From Actinomycetes bacterium (lineage in GTDB: Bacteria > Actinomycetota > Actinomycetes > Propionibacteriales > Nocardioidaceae), in contig JAEWOG010000053.1 of NCBI GenBank assembly GCA_023460975.1, positions 8,429-72,428 of the forward strand: 64,000 nucleotides of DNA, written 5' to 3'. The translations under genes and the position numbers were made by a program. This document shows, in pieces, positions 36,931-45,648 of this stretch. The first letter of the stretch is position 1. Every line of letters begins with the position of its first letter. The notes under the pieces were generated by a model. It was not told where the DNA came from, made no database searches, and saw nothing but the letters and a program-made list of their open reading frames with translations.

Positions 36931-36956
36931 GGCCCGCACCCCGAGGGGTGCGGGCC
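36931..36956 (-). terminator. Terminator of groEL
   Basis: A 12-bp perfect stem (36931-36942 with 36945-36956, minimal loop) lies just beyond the groEL stop on the minus strand. Confidence 0.75.
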
Positions 36957-36972
36957 GCAGCCGATGCGTGGA

Positions 36973-38601
36973 TCAGAAGTCCATGCCACCCATGCCACCG
37001 GTCGGGTCACCCATGGGGGCGGCCTTCTCCGGCTTGTCGGCCACAACGGCCTCAGTGGTCAGGAACAGCGCCGCGATGGAGGCGGCGTTCTGGAGAGCCG
37101 AGCGGGTCACCTTGGCGGGGTCGATGATGCCGCTGGCGATCATGTCGACGTACTCGCCGGTGGCCGCGTTGAGGCCGTGACCGGACTCAAGGTTGCGCAC
37201 CTTCTCCGAGATGACGCCGCCCTCGAGGCCAGCGTTGACCGCGATCTGCTTCAGCGGGGCCTCAGCGGCCTTGCGCACGATCTCGGCACCGGTGGCCTCG
37301 TCGCCCGACAGGTCGAGACCGTCGAACGCGACAGCGGAAGCCTGCACCAGAGCCACGCCGCCGCCGGCGACGATGCCCTCCTCGACAGCAGCCTTGGCGT
37401 TGCGCACGGCGTCCTCGATGCGGTGCTTGCGCTCCTTGAGCTCCACCTCGGTGGCCGCGCCAACCTTGATGACGGCCACGCCGCCGGCGAGCTTGGCGAG
37501 CCGCTCCTGGAGCTTCTCGCGGTCGTAGTCGGAGTCCGACTTCTCGATCTCGGCGCGGATCTGGTTGACCCGTCCCTCGATCTGACCCTGGTCGCCAGCG
37601 CCCTCGACGATCGTGGTCTCGTCCTTGGTGATGACGACCTTGCGGGCCTGACCGAGCAGCTCGATGCCGGCGGTCTCCAGCTTGAGGCCGACTTCCTCCG
37701 AGATGACCTGACCACCGGTGAGGATGGCGATGTCCTGGAGCATGGCCTTGCGACGGTCACCGAAGCCGGGAGCCTTGACGGCAACCGACTTGAAGGTGCC
37801 CTTGATCTTGTTGACCACCAGGGTGGACAGCGCCTCGCCGTCGACGTCCTCGGCGATGATCAGCAGCGGCTTGCCCGACTGCATGACCTTCTCCAGCAGC
37901 GGGAGCAGGTCCTTGACCGAGGAGATCTTGGAGTTGGCGATGAGGATGTACGGGTCCTCCAGCACGGCCTCCATGCGCTCGAGGTCGGTGGCGAAGTAGG
38001 CCGAGATGTAGCCCTTGTCGAACCGCATGCCCTCGGTGAGCTCGAGGTCGATGCCGAACGTGTTCGACTCCTCGACCGTGATCACGCCTTCCTTGCCGAC
38101 CTTGTCCATCGCCTCGGCGATGGCGTCGCCGACGGTGGTGTCGCCACCGGCGGAGATCGTGGCGGTGGAGGCGATCTGCTCCTTGGTCTCGACGTCCTTG
38201 GCCATGCTCAGCAGCTGGTCGGAGACGGCGGACACAGCGGCCTCGATGCCGCGCTTGAGACCCATCGGGTTGGCGCCGGCGGCGACGTTGCGCAGGCCCT
38301 CGCGGACCATTGCCTGAGCCAGAACGGTCGCCGTCGTCGTGCCGTCACCGGCGACGTCGTCGGTCTTCTTGGCGACCTCCTTGACCAGCTCGGCACCGAT
38401 CTTCTCGTACGGGTCCTCGAGCTCGATCTCCTTGGCGATGGAGACACCGTCGTTGGTGATCGTGGGGGCGCCCCACTTCTTCTCCAGCACGACGTTGCGG
38501 CCCTTGGGGCCGAGCGTGACCTTGACCGCGTCAGCGAGGGTGTTCATGCCCCGCTCGAGACCGCGGCGGGCCTCCTCGTTGAAAGCAATCAGCTTTGCCA
38601 T
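36973..38601 (-). CDS. groL: 60-kDa chaperonin GroEL
   Basis: A 542-aa chaperonin with the ATP-site DGTTTATV and the C-terminal GGMGGMDF tail typical of the housekeeping type. It forms the double-ring folding chamber. No groES is adjacent, so this is a stand-alone groEL; actinobacteria often carry a second copy with groES. Two CIRCE operators lie upstream. GAAGGA precedes the ATG at 38601. Confidence 0.97.
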   Translation of the reverse strand: MAKLIAFNEEARRGLERGMNTLADAVKVTLGPKGRNVVLEKKWGAPTITNDGVSIAKEIELEDPYEKIGAELVKEVAKKTDDVAGDGTTTATVLAQAMVREGLRNVAAGANPMGLKRGIEAAVSAVSDQLLSMAKDVETKEQIASTATISAGGDTTVGDAIAEAMDKVGKEGVITVEESNTFGIDLELTEGMRFDKGYISAYFATDLERMEAVLEDPYILIANSKISSVKDLLPLLEKVMQSGKPLLIIAEDVDGEALSTLVVNKIKGTFKSVAVKAPGFGDRRKAMLQDIAILTGGQVISEEVGLKLETAGIELLGQARKVVITKDETTIVEGAGDQGQIEGRVNQIRAEIEKSDSDYDREKLQERLAKLAGGVAVIKVGAATEVELKERKHRIEDAVRNAKAAVEEGIVAGGGVALVQASAVAFDGLDLSGDEATGAEIVRKAAEAPLKQIAVNAGLEGGVISEKVRNLESGHGLNAATGEYVDMIASGIIDPAKVTRSALQNAASIAALFLTTEAVVADKPEKAAPMGDPTGGMGGMDF

Positions 38602-38730
38602 AACTCGTGATGTTCCTTCACAGAGTCGCAGGTGGAGCGACGTGGGACGGGCTGCCCGCGACGGACGATCCGCGCCTTCCGACGGACCCTTCCCGTCGGC
38701 GCCTCGGACCTCAGCGTCATCCGTGTCGCG

Positions 38731-38757
38731 TTGTCACTCTCATGCCGAGAGTGCCAG
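38731..38757. promoter_or_regulatory. CIRCE element (HrcA operator), proximal
   Basis: TTGTCACTC-N9-GAGTGCCAG differs from the CIRCE consensus TTAGCACTC-N9-GAGTGCTAA at two positions in each arm. Confidence 0.75.
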
Positions 38758-38765
38758 CGTCCAGT

Positions 38766-38792
38766 TTGGCACTCGACCCAAGAGAGTGCAAA
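38766..38792. promoter_or_regulatory. CIRCE element (HrcA operator), distal
   Basis: TTGGCACTC-N9-GAGTGCAAA matches CIRCE at 8 of 9 positions in each arm. It lies 8 nt from the proximal copy, so HrcA can bind both. Confidence 0.9.
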
Positions 38793-38820
38793 CGCCGCCC
38801 CCGGAAATCCGGGGGCGGCG
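38793..38820 (-). terminator. Terminator of the tadG-like gene
   Basis: A 13-bp stem (38793-38805 with 38808-38820) starts at the base after the distal CIRCE element and lies 31 nt beyond the tadG-like stop. Confidence 0.7.
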
Positions 38821-38851
38821 GTCGGCGTTCATGAACCTCAGTGCTGAGACC

Positions 38852-40723
38852 TCACTCGAGGAGTCGCACGGGCTCTCCCTCGATACGCGCGGTCCACGTC
38901 GTCGCATCCGTCACGGTGGCGCCTGGGAAGTTGATCCGCACTCGGAACCAACAGCCTCCCTGACTACTGGACTCACACGTGTAGTTGCTCGGGATCGGCA
39001 CACGGACGATCTGGAGCTTTCCGTTGTTGCGGGCGGACGTCACGTTGGTGACCACGCAACCTGGGATGGAGCCGCTCACCACTCCCGACCCGACGCAGCC
39101 GTTGAGGGTGGTGAGCACCGTCGAACCGAGCTTGGCGTCAGTCGGCGGCACTACCGTGACCGTGCCCGGAGAACCACCGGTGGCCTCACCCACGTCGAAG
39201 TAGCTGATGACGAGTGTCTTGTTGGCCGCTGCGGGAACGACGCGCACCAGGTTGAAGGTGGTGGTGGCCGAGTCGGCGTTGGCAAAGATGCGCATCCGCT
39301 CCCACGAGGCCACCGACACGGCACCGGCCGGGGCCGACGTCACCGCCCGGAGCGAGAACTGGTTGGTGCCGTTGCCCATCATCGAGCCGTTGTCCCCGGT
39401 CTGGTTCACGACCGCCATGTTGCCGGTGTAGGCACCGTCGCTGCCCGGCGATCCCGAGGGCAAGGCCACGTTGTTGCGGACCTGGACGTACCAGTCTCCC
39501 GCCTTGTTCGGGGTGAAGGTGCAGATGGGCACCCACTGGTGGAACACCTTCGCCAGTGCGCCGTTGTACGACGACCCCGTGCGCAGCATCGACGTCGACA
39601 GGGAGCCCGAGCGGGTAAGCGCGTAGCCCGGGAACTGCTTAATGCAGGAGGTGCTCTGCAGCGGGGCGGCGTACGGGTTGAGCGTGTCGATCGGGGCGCG
39701 CACTGCGAACGACGTCACCGTGGGCGTCTCGGAGCCGAACCGGTTGCCGTTGTTGTCCGAGTCTCCGGAACAGAAGGAGTTCGACCCCGAGGCGTACCTG
39801 AGGTGCGCATCCGAAGTGGCCTGCGGGTAGTTCGAGTTGCTCGAGGAGCTGATCCCGCCGAGCCAGCCGAGCGGGTCGCGAGAGTCGCGGGGAATGCGGG
39901 TGCAGGCGCTCCCCGTGTCGACGTACGCGGGGTCGTAGGCCTGCACGGTGATCGGCATGCCCACCCCGGCAGCGTTCACGCGCACCATGTAGATGAACCC
40001 GCGCGGCTCGAACTCCTCGTTGGTGGAGCCCGAGAAAGAGCCCGAACAGCCGTCCTCGACCCCGGCGCATTTGCGGGTCTCGAACTCGGCGCCCTGGGTC
40101 TTGTGCGTCTCGGGCCCGGTGATGGCCCCCCAGAACTGCGGGTTCGTCGAACAACTCGCGAACGGCGGCACCTTGAGCACGCTGCCCACGGGGCCGAGGG
40201 TGGGCGAGCCTGCGGGCTCGTTGGCGAACGTGTTGCACGGGCTACCCATGGGCGCGGGGCCGTTGAAGTCGGCCAGAGCGCTCCGGGTGACGGTTGTGGT
40301 GTTTGCCCCGAAGATCTTGCCGATCTCGTTGCTGATCGTCGAGCTCACCGTGACCCGCAACTGGGTTGGCTTGTTGCCCGCAGACACGACCACAGTGCTC
40401 GCGCCCGAGTTGGGGAAACCGTTGTCCTCGCTGATCTCGATCGCTCGCGCCTTGGCCGCCTCGAAGTCGTCCGGCATGAACGTGACGCCTGCGGTCGCCG
40501 CTGCGTCGGCTGCCGACTGGACACGCGAGACCTCGACGTACATGCGCGAAATGTCCACGCCGATCGCGGCAAGCGGGATCATCACGGCCGTGAAGAAGAT
40601 CGCCACGATGACGGCGGCAGCGCCGCGCTCGTTGCGGCGGCGCCGTCGCTGGCGGCGAGCCGGGTTCGCGGCCCGTTCACGTCGGGCCATCTGGGCAAGA
40701 CGGGTCATCGTCGTGGCTCCCAT
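38852..40723 (-). CDS. TadG-like pilus/secretion-associated protein
   Basis: A 623-aa protein. A basic, arginine-rich N-terminus precedes RGAAAVIVAIFFTAVMIPLA, the TadE/TadG single membrane anchor (about residues 30-52). The large exported part is rich in Ser, Thr, Gly and Asn. No von Willebrand factor A domain is evident, unlike proteobacterial TadG. The ATG at 40723 overlaps the tadE-like stop by 4 nt (ATGA). No Tad ATPase or pilin lies nearby, so the machinery it serves is elsewhere or absent. Confidence 0.8.
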   Translation of the reverse strand: MGATTMTRLAQMARRERAANPARRQRRRRRNERGAAAVIVAIFFTAVMIPLAAIGVDISRMYVEVSRVQSAADAAATAGVTFMPDDFEAAKARAIEISEDNGFPNSGASTVVVSAGNKPTQLRVTVSSTISNEIGKIFGANTTTVTRSALADFNGPAPMGSPCNTFANEPAGSPTLGPVGSVLKVPPFASCSTNPQFWGAITGPETHKTQGAEFETRKCAGVEDGCSGSFSGSTNEEFEPRGFIYMVRVNAAGVGMPITVQAYDPAYVDTGSACTRIPRDSRDPLGWLGGISSSSNSNYPQATSDAHLRYASGSNSFCSGDSDNNGNRFGSETPTVTSFAVRAPIDTLNPYAAPLQSTSCIKQFPGYALTRSGSLSTSMLRTGSSYNGALAKVFHQWVPICTFTPNKAGDWYVQVRNNVALPSGSPGSDGAYTGNMAVVNQTGDNGSMMGNGTNQFSLRAVTSAPAGAVSVASWERMRIFANADSATTTFNLVRVVPAAANKTLVISYFDVGEATGGSPGTVTVVPPTDAKLGSTVLTTLNGCVGSGVVSGSIPGCVVTNVTSARNNGKLQIVRVPIPSNYTCESSSQGGCWFRVRINFPGATVTDATTWTARIEGEPVRLLE

Positions 40724-41379
40724 CACGAGTGGGCGTTCGGAGTGCCGGGCTTGCAGCGATCCTGCTCGAGCGGCTCGAACTGGAACACCGTGTGCTCTTG
40801 GAGTTGACGCAGCCCGCCGAAGATATCGCCGCCGAGGCCCGTGATCCACGTGTGGTCGATCTCCATCCCGACGCCCACGCTCATGCGGCCGGGGTCGTTG
40901 AGGCACGCGTTGACGCTGGCGGAGTTCCAGGCGCCGCTGGCATACCGGAACTTGCTGGCGCCGGCATCCCAGACGTACTTGACGCAGTTGCCGGACCCGC
41001 AGGTCAGCGACGAGGACCCGAGCGGAAACCCGTTCGTGCCCGCCTGGTAGATGATCACCCACTGGATGTCGTCATTGGGGATGGCGCGCCCTGAGCGCTG
41101 CATGGAGTCTGCCGCCACCTGGGCCAGCGCGGGCGCCATCGCAGGCGTGCACGGCGGCGGAGTGGGGCCGGTCGCGTCACACGTCCCCGGGCCGGCGTCA
41201 GCCGCGGCCGATGCTGCACGCGCCCCAGCCCGCACCGTGCTGCCCATCGCCACGTAGTCCTTCATCAGGAAGGACAACTCCATCACCCCGAAGAACAGGA
41301 GGACAAGGAGTGGGGCGATGAGGGCGAACTCGAGCGCAGAGGCACCCGACTCATCCCGTCGTCGCTGGAACAGCCGCAC
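40723..41379 (-). CDS. TadE-like membrane protein
   Basis: A 218-aa protein whose N-terminal SGASALEFALIAPLLVLLFF is the TadE motif plus anchor helix. TadE proteins are pseudopilins of Flp pilus systems. The GTG at 41379 follows GGGGAGG. It is coupled to the tadG-like gene. An inverted repeat ACACCCG/CGGGTGT at 41410-41427 lies just upstream and may be regulatory. Confidence 0.85.
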   Translation of the reverse strand: MRLFQRRRDESGASALEFALIAPLLVLLFFGVMELSFLMKDYVAMGSTVRAGARAASAAADAGPGTCDATGPTPPPCTPAMAPALAQVAADSMQRSGRAIPNDDIQWVIIYQAGTNGFPLGSSSLTCGSGNCVKYVWDAGASKFRYASGAWNSASVNACLNDPGRMSVGVGMEIDHTWITGLGGDIFGGLRQLQEHTVFQFEPLEQDRCKPGTPNAHS

Positions 41380-41495
41380 GTGGTGCCTCCCCGGAGAAGT
41401 CAGGACCTGACACCCGGGCACGGGTGTTGACAGGTGTACCACCGAATACAAACACTCGAACCAAGGTGCCCGACTCCCCTTGCGGGGTGATCTTC

Positions 41496-41513
41496 CTAGT
41501 CCTTTCGGACTAG
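41496..41513 (-). terminator. Terminator hairpin overlapping a stop codon
   Basis: CTAGTCC (41496-41502) pairs with GGACTAG (41507-41513) across a TTTC loop. The TAG stop of the ATP-grasp gene is inside the stem. Confidence 0.5.
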
Positions 41514-42367
41514 TCCACTGCGTGTCGCCGCGCCAGCGCCGCCACGACGAGGTCGGCGAACGGCTCCGCGTTGGCCGGCGCCACGTCCAGGTAGAGGCCC
41601 GGCTCGATGGCCTCGAGCTCACTGACCGCCCAGGCGCCCTGCCACCACAGCAGGTCGACCCTCAGATAGTCCAGAGCCCTGCCGAAGCGGCGCGTGAGCC
41701 AGTCGTACGCAGCCACGGCGACGGCTGCAGGCTCGCCGGCGACCTCGTCCAGGGTTGAGGTGCCGCCGAACTGTTCATGCACCCGGACTTCGCCGCCGGC
41801 AGGCAACTTGGCGACCTGACTGATCGGGCGGCCGGCGATGACGAAGACCGACACCTCCCCCTCGGTCCGTACGGACTCCACGAGAGGTTGCACGACCTGG
41901 TCCCCCATCAGGGTGGCCAGACGCGCATCATCCGGGCCCTCGACCACCACGAGCCCGCCGCCCCCGGCGCCAACCGCGGGCTTGACCACGGCGCGGCCGA
42001 AGGAGGCAACGGCAGCCGGGAGATCCGCGCCCGCGGCGGGCACCGTCGGGATGACTGGCAGGCCGTCGAGCTCGGCGAGGTAGCTCTTGTGGTGGTTCCA
42101 CGCGAAGACGTCGGCGCCGTTGAGGAGCCGCGCGGGATCCACGGAACGGGTCCAGGCGAGGAACTCCTCGAGCCGCTCCTGGTAGTCCCACGTCGATCGC
42201 ACCGCGATCAGGTCCGCAGCCGCCCAGTCCACCGTGGGGTCGTCCCACAGCACCCAGCGGGAGTCGATCCCGCGCGAGGCCAGCGCCCGGTCGAGGGCCA
42301 CGGCCCCGGGCTCACCCTCGCTGAACAACCCCCCGTGGGCCGACGAGGTGACCAGCAGGACACTCAC
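41510..42367 (-). CDS. ATP-grasp ligase-like protein
   Basis: A 285-aa protein of the ATP-grasp fold, related to RimK- and DcsG-like ligases. The nucleotide-binding region VVKPAVGAGGGGLVVV (about residues 120-136) and the metal-binding YLRVDLLWW (near 230) are visible. Such enzymes join a carboxylate to an amine or thiol using ATP. The GTG at 42367 overlaps the stop of the methyltransferase gene by 4 nt. The pair looks like a small modification or biosynthesis unit; substrate unknown. Confidence 0.8.
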   Translation of the reverse strand: MSVLLVTSSAHGGLFSEGEPGAVALDRALASRGIDSRWVLWDDPTVDWAAADLIAVRSTWDYQERLEEFLAWTRSVDPARLLNGADVFAWNHHKSYLAELDGLPVIPTVPAAGADLPAAVASFGRAVVKPAVGAGGGGLVVVEGPDDARLATLMGDQVVQPLVESVRTEGEVSVFVIAGRPISQVAKLPAGGEVRVHEQFGGTSTLDEVAGEPAAVAVAAYDWLTRRFGRALDYLRVDLLWWQGAWAVSELEAIEPGLYLDVAPANAEPFADLVVAALARRHAVD

Positions 42368-43233
42368 CGGGCGGGGTCCTCCATGGGTTCGTCGGACTCG
42401 ACCTCGGACGCACCGTGGAAGGAGTGCGCCGCGGTGTCGCGGTTGCTGCCTTCGACGTTGTGGCCCTTCTCGATGATGACGAGGTTGTGGTAGCAGTGCA
42501 CCGCCCTCACCCACTGGTCGGTGTAGGTCGACTCATAACCCTCGACGAGGAACTCCTCGTGATTGAGACCGTCGACGAGGTCCTTGACCAGATCCATCGA
42601 GGTGCCGGGGGCCTTCGGGTCGCGCTCGCCACCCCACGCCGGCCAGTACGACGTCTGCGTGTCCTCGATGCAGTAGATCGCACCGTCGGGCAGAAGCGGG
42701 AACAGGATCCGGAACGACTCGCGCACGTGGGCGGGGATGTGGCTGCCATCGTCGACGACGACGAGCGGCGCCCCGTGGTCGGCGATGATCTGCTCCAGCA
42801 CCACAGGATCGGTCTGGTCACCCAGGTAGGCCCGGATCTTGCCCTTGGTCAGCCAGGTCTTGTCCTCGATGTCGAGGCCCACGATCGTCGCGCGCGGGAA
42901 GAACCACTTCCACATGCGCAGTGAGGCGCCGGAGCGGAAGTTGCGCTGGTAGCCGCCGATGCCGAGCTCGAGCAGCGTGAACGACTCCGAGCGCAGGTGC
43001 TCGAGGTGGCGCTCGTAGTGGGGGGTGTATTTGTGGACCCCCCACTTGTCCGTGCCGAACTCCTGGGCCAGCTCCGTGAGGTTGCTGGCCAGCAGCCGCT
43101 CGCGACGCGCAGCCTTGCGGGCCTGCTCGGGTGAGGGCACGGAGGTTGCTGCTCGTGCGGGCTCACCCGCTCCCGTCAACCGGCGCGCACCAGCGCGGAT
43201 CTTGGCGGCTGCCCGAGCGAGGTTCGACGACAC
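42364..43233 (-). CDS. Class I SAM-dependent methyltransferase (macrocin O-methyltransferase-like)
   Basis: A 289-aa methyltransferase. The SAM-binding LLELGIGGYQ (near 88-97), acidic ribose ligand in VGLDIED, and catalytic-type VVVDDGSHIPAH are visible. The pattern FGTDKWGVHKYTPHYE at the N-terminus resembles demethylmacrocin/mycinose O-methyltransferases, which use Mg2+. The GTG start sits 6 nt after a TAAGGT -10, a leaderless layout. It is translationally coupled to an ATP-grasp gene. Confidence 0.85.
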   Translation of the reverse strand: MSSNLARAAAKIRAGARRLTGAGEPARAATSVPSPEQARKAARRERLLASNLTELAQEFGTDKWGVHKYTPHYERHLEHLRSESFTLLELGIGGYQRNFRSGASLRMWKWFFPRATIVGLDIEDKTWLTKGKIRAYLGDQTDPVVLEQIIADHGAPLVVVDDGSHIPAHVRESFRILFPLLPDGAIYCIEDTQTSYWPAWGGERDPKAPGTSMDLVKDLVDGLNHEEFLVEGYESTYTDQWVRAVHCYHNLVIIEKGHNVEGSNRDTAAHSFHGASEVESDEPMEDPAR

Positions 43234-43239
43234 ATCCGA

Positions 43240-43245
43240 ACCTTA
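43240..43245 (-). promoter_or_regulatory. -10 box (TAAGGT) of leaderless methyltransferase gene
   Basis: TAAGGT on the minus strand ends 6 nt before the GTG at 43233. Confidence 0.55.
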
Positions 43246-43390
43246 ACGGGCTCCCCCGACACCTTCTTCCGCGTGACCACACCCCAACCGGTGCTCAGAG
43301 CGGCTCCACGGGACCGATGACCCCCAAGGTCCCGCGCCGAAGAGTCGCTGTACTCAGGCGCTGGGCGGCCGCGTACGACAGGCTGAGGCC

Positions 43391-44596
43391 ATGAGGAGTC
43401 GAACCATTCCGCGCGGCACCCAACAATGGCTGGACGCGGAGCTCGCCCAGTGGCATGCCGAAGGGCTCGTCGACGAGCGTGCGGCCGAGGAGATCCGAGC
43501 TCGCTACGTCGCCGCGCCATCACGCTCGAGCCGCTCGATCCTCGGCCGGATCCTGCTCGGCATCGGCGGCACCTTCCTCGGGATCGGCCTGATCTGGCTG
43601 GTCGCCGCCAACCTCGATGCGCTGGCGCCCGGAGTGCGATTCGGGGTGGTGCTGGCCCTGTGGCTGGCCGCCCTGGTCGCGCCCGAGGTCCTCGCCGCGC
43701 GGGGACACTCGCGGGCCCTGGTCGGAAGCCTGCGACTCGTCGCCGCCCTGGCCTTCGGTGCCGTGATCTTCCAGGCAGCCCAATCGCTCCAGGTCCCCGC
43801 GTACGAACCGCGACTCGTCGGCCTGTGGGCGGCGGGGGCCCTCCTCCACGCAGTCGCGCTGAGAGCCGTCACAGCACAACTCGTGGGCATCGCCGCCGGT
43901 TCCCTGTGGTGGCTGTGGCAGCCGTGGAGCGGCGACTGGAGCGGGCCGGACCTGGTCCTCAGCATGGTCCTCGCGGCGGTGCTGGCAGTGTCGGTGGCCG
44001 CCATCCTCGACCGCTACGACCGGACATTGGGCGGCGTGTGGCGCATCGCCGGAGTCGCCTTCACCCTGTGCGCCCTGTTCGCCGCCGCCATCCCCGGCAT
44101 CGACCTCACGGACGCACACGGCGGCTTCTGGCTTCTCCTCTACGCAGTCGCCGCTGGCCTCGCACTGGCGCTCGGGCTCACGCTCGGGAGCAAGATCGCG
44201 CGACTGGAGATCACCGGAACCGTCGTCGTGGGCCTGCTCGCTCTGGGCATGCTCGCCTGGGAGACCACGTCGGTCGCAGACGTTGCGCAACTCCAGACGC
44301 AGGACTGGCTCCACGCCGCCGCAAGCGTGCTCGCGTACGTGCTCGTCGCCACCGCACTCACGGCCTTGGGCGTCATCCGCAGCAACAACTGGATCACCGG
44401 GCTGGCCATGACGGGCCTGATCGTGTTCACCACGTTCCAGAGCTTCGCCGTCTTCGCTCCCATCGTCACCGGAGCGTGGCTGTTCGTCATGCTGGGCGTG
44501 ATCCTCCTCGGCACCGGCATCGGCGTCGAAGGTGCCCGCCGACGCCTCGCGCACTCGCTGGCCGACGAGACCTCGGCATGGGAAGGAGACCTGTGA
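43391..44596 (+). CDS. DUF2157 membrane protein
   Basis: A 401-aa protein. A cytoplasmic N-terminus (EGLVDERAAEEIRARY, typical of DUF2157) precedes about 10-12 membrane helices. DUF2157 proteins usually travel with a GDYXXLXY protein, as here, where the stop and next start overlap by 1 nt. The function is unknown. CAGGCT lies 6 nt before the ATG, a degenerate leaderless -10. Confidence 0.88.
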   Translation: MRSRTIPRGTQQWLDAELAQWHAEGLVDERAAEEIRARYVAAPSRSSRSILGRILLGIGGTFLGIGLIWLVAANLDALAPGVRFGVVLALWLAALVAPEVLAARGHSRALVGSLRLVAALAFGAVIFQAAQSLQVPAYEPRLVGLWAAGALLHAVALRAVTAQLVGIAAGSLWWLWQPWSGDWSGPDLVLSMVLAAVLAVSVAAILDRYDRTLGGVWRIAGVAFTLCALFAAAIPGIDLTDAHGGFWLLLYAVAAGLALALGLTLGSKIARLEITGTVVVGLLALGMLAWETTSVADVAQLQTQDWLHAAASVLAYVLVATALTALGVIRSNNWITGLAMTGLIVFTTFQSFAVFAPIVTGAWLFVMLGVILLGTGIGVEGARRRLAHSLADETSAWEGDL

Positions 44597-45087
44597 TGAA
44601 GCGAACCATCACCGTGGCCGCGCTCGCGGCGGTACAACTCGCACTCGTCGGGGCAGCCGTGGCGCCCCAACTGTCGGCGCGCGTGGCCGGGGAGCCCTAC
44701 GTCCTGCGTGTGGCACCCGTCGACCCGATCGACCCGTTCCGAGGCGCCTACGTCGCCCTCGACTACCCGGACCTCCGCACCCCGGGCACACCGACCGGCC
44801 AAGGCGCGGGCCTCGACGACGGGAGCCGCGGGCGCGTGTACGTCGCCCTGCGCCGCGACGGCGACGTCTGGGTCGCAGACTCCCTCACCCGCACCCGCCC
44901 CGACGCGGGGGTCTACCTGCGGTGCGACGACTCCGGCTGGGAGCTGCGGTGCGGCATCGAGAGCCTCTTCGCCTCACAGGAACGCGCGCGATCCCTCGAG
45001 GACACCCTGGCCGACGGCGCGTACGCCGAGGTCACCATCGATTCCCGGGGCAACGCTGCGCTCGTGGACGTACGCGAGAACCCGTGA
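44596..45087 (+). CDS. GDYXXLXY domain protein
   Basis: A 163-aa membrane-anchored protein. One N-terminal helix (about residues 4-25) precedes an extracytoplasmic domain. The family motif appears as GAYVALDY near residue 50. ATG at 44596 overlaps the DUF2157 stop; GTG at 44593 is an alternative one codon upstream. The pair probably acts together at the membrane; role unknown. Confidence 0.85.
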   Translation: MKRTITVAALAAVQLALVGAAVAPQLSARVAGEPYVLRVAPVDPIDPFRGAYVALDYPDLRTPGTPTGQGAGLDDGSRGRVYVALRRDGDVWVADSLTRTRPDAGVYLRCDDSGWELRCGIESLFASQERARSLEDTLADGAYAEVTIDSRGNAALVDVRENP

Positions 45088-45118
45088 GGCTGACCGGCCG
45101 CCCACCTGGCGCGGCGGG

Positions 45119-45397
45119 TCAGCAGCCGCCGGCGACCGCCGGAATCACAGAGATCTGCGTGCCCGCCGGGGTCGGGGTGTCGAGCAGGTCGAGGAACCGG
45201 ACATCCTCGTTGCCCACGTAGACGTTCACGAACCGACGCAGCGCGCCCGTGTCGTCGAGCACGCGGGCAAGGATCCCGGGGAACTGGGCGTCGAGATTCG
45301 CGAGCACGGCGCCCAGGGTCTCCCCCTCGGCCTCGACCTCGGAGGCGCCGGCCGTGTACGTGCGCAGGATGGTAGGGATGCGGACCGAGACGCTCAT
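45119..45397 (-). CDS. metO: MoaD/ThiS-like sulfur carrier protein (MetO/CysO type)
   Basis: A 92-aa ubiquitin-like protein, close in pattern to CysO of mycobacteria (VRIPTILRTYT, RRFVNVYVGNEDVRF, PAVAGG). Carriers of this kind are activated at a C-terminal Gly-Gly and loaded as thiocarboxylates. Here the gene encodes one extra residue, Cys92, after Gly90-Gly91, so a peptidase would have to trim it first. It lies downstream of a threonine-synthase-like gene under a SAM riboswitch, which points to sulfur donation for homocysteine (MetO role) rather than molybdopterin or thiamine. The ATG at 45397 follows GAGGAA. No Mec+/JAMM protease or E1-like enzyme lies in the window. Confidence 0.8.
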   Translation of the reverse strand: MSVSVRIPTILRTYTAGASEVEAEGETLGAVLANLDAQFPGILARVLDDTGALRRFVNVYVGNEDVRFLDLLDTPTPAGTQISVIPAVAGGC

Positions 45398-45429
45398 GGG
45401 GTTCCTCTTTCGTGGTTTCAGAGTGGGTG

Positions 45430-45648
45430 CTGGTCGAGGCCCGGGTTTCGACGGGCTCAACCAGCGGGGGTGTTGGTCGAGCTTGTCGACACCCGGCGGT
45501 TTCGACAGGCTCAACCTGCGGGGGTGTTGGTCGAGCTTGTCGAGACTTGGGTTTCGACAGGCTCAACCAGCGGGCACAGGCTCAACCAGCGGGGGTGTTG
45601 GTCGAGCTTGTCGAGACCCGGCGGTTTCGACAGGCTCAACCAGCGGGG
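45430..45648. repeat. REP-like palindromic repeat array
   Basis: About four units of a palindromic element lie head-to-tail. Each combines TTGGTCGAGCTTGTCGAGAC with GGTTTCGACAGGCTCAACCA, imperfect complements that fold into hairpins, joined by GCGGGGGTG. One unit is partly duplicated at 45577-45600. The array begins right at the stop codon of the metM-like gene and ends about 30 nt before the metO-like start, so it lies inside the putative operon. Confidence 0.85.

Noticed and set aside
45119..45397. MoaD for molybdopterin or ThiS for thiamine
   Set aside because: The sequence is closest to CysO and no moa or thi genes are near.
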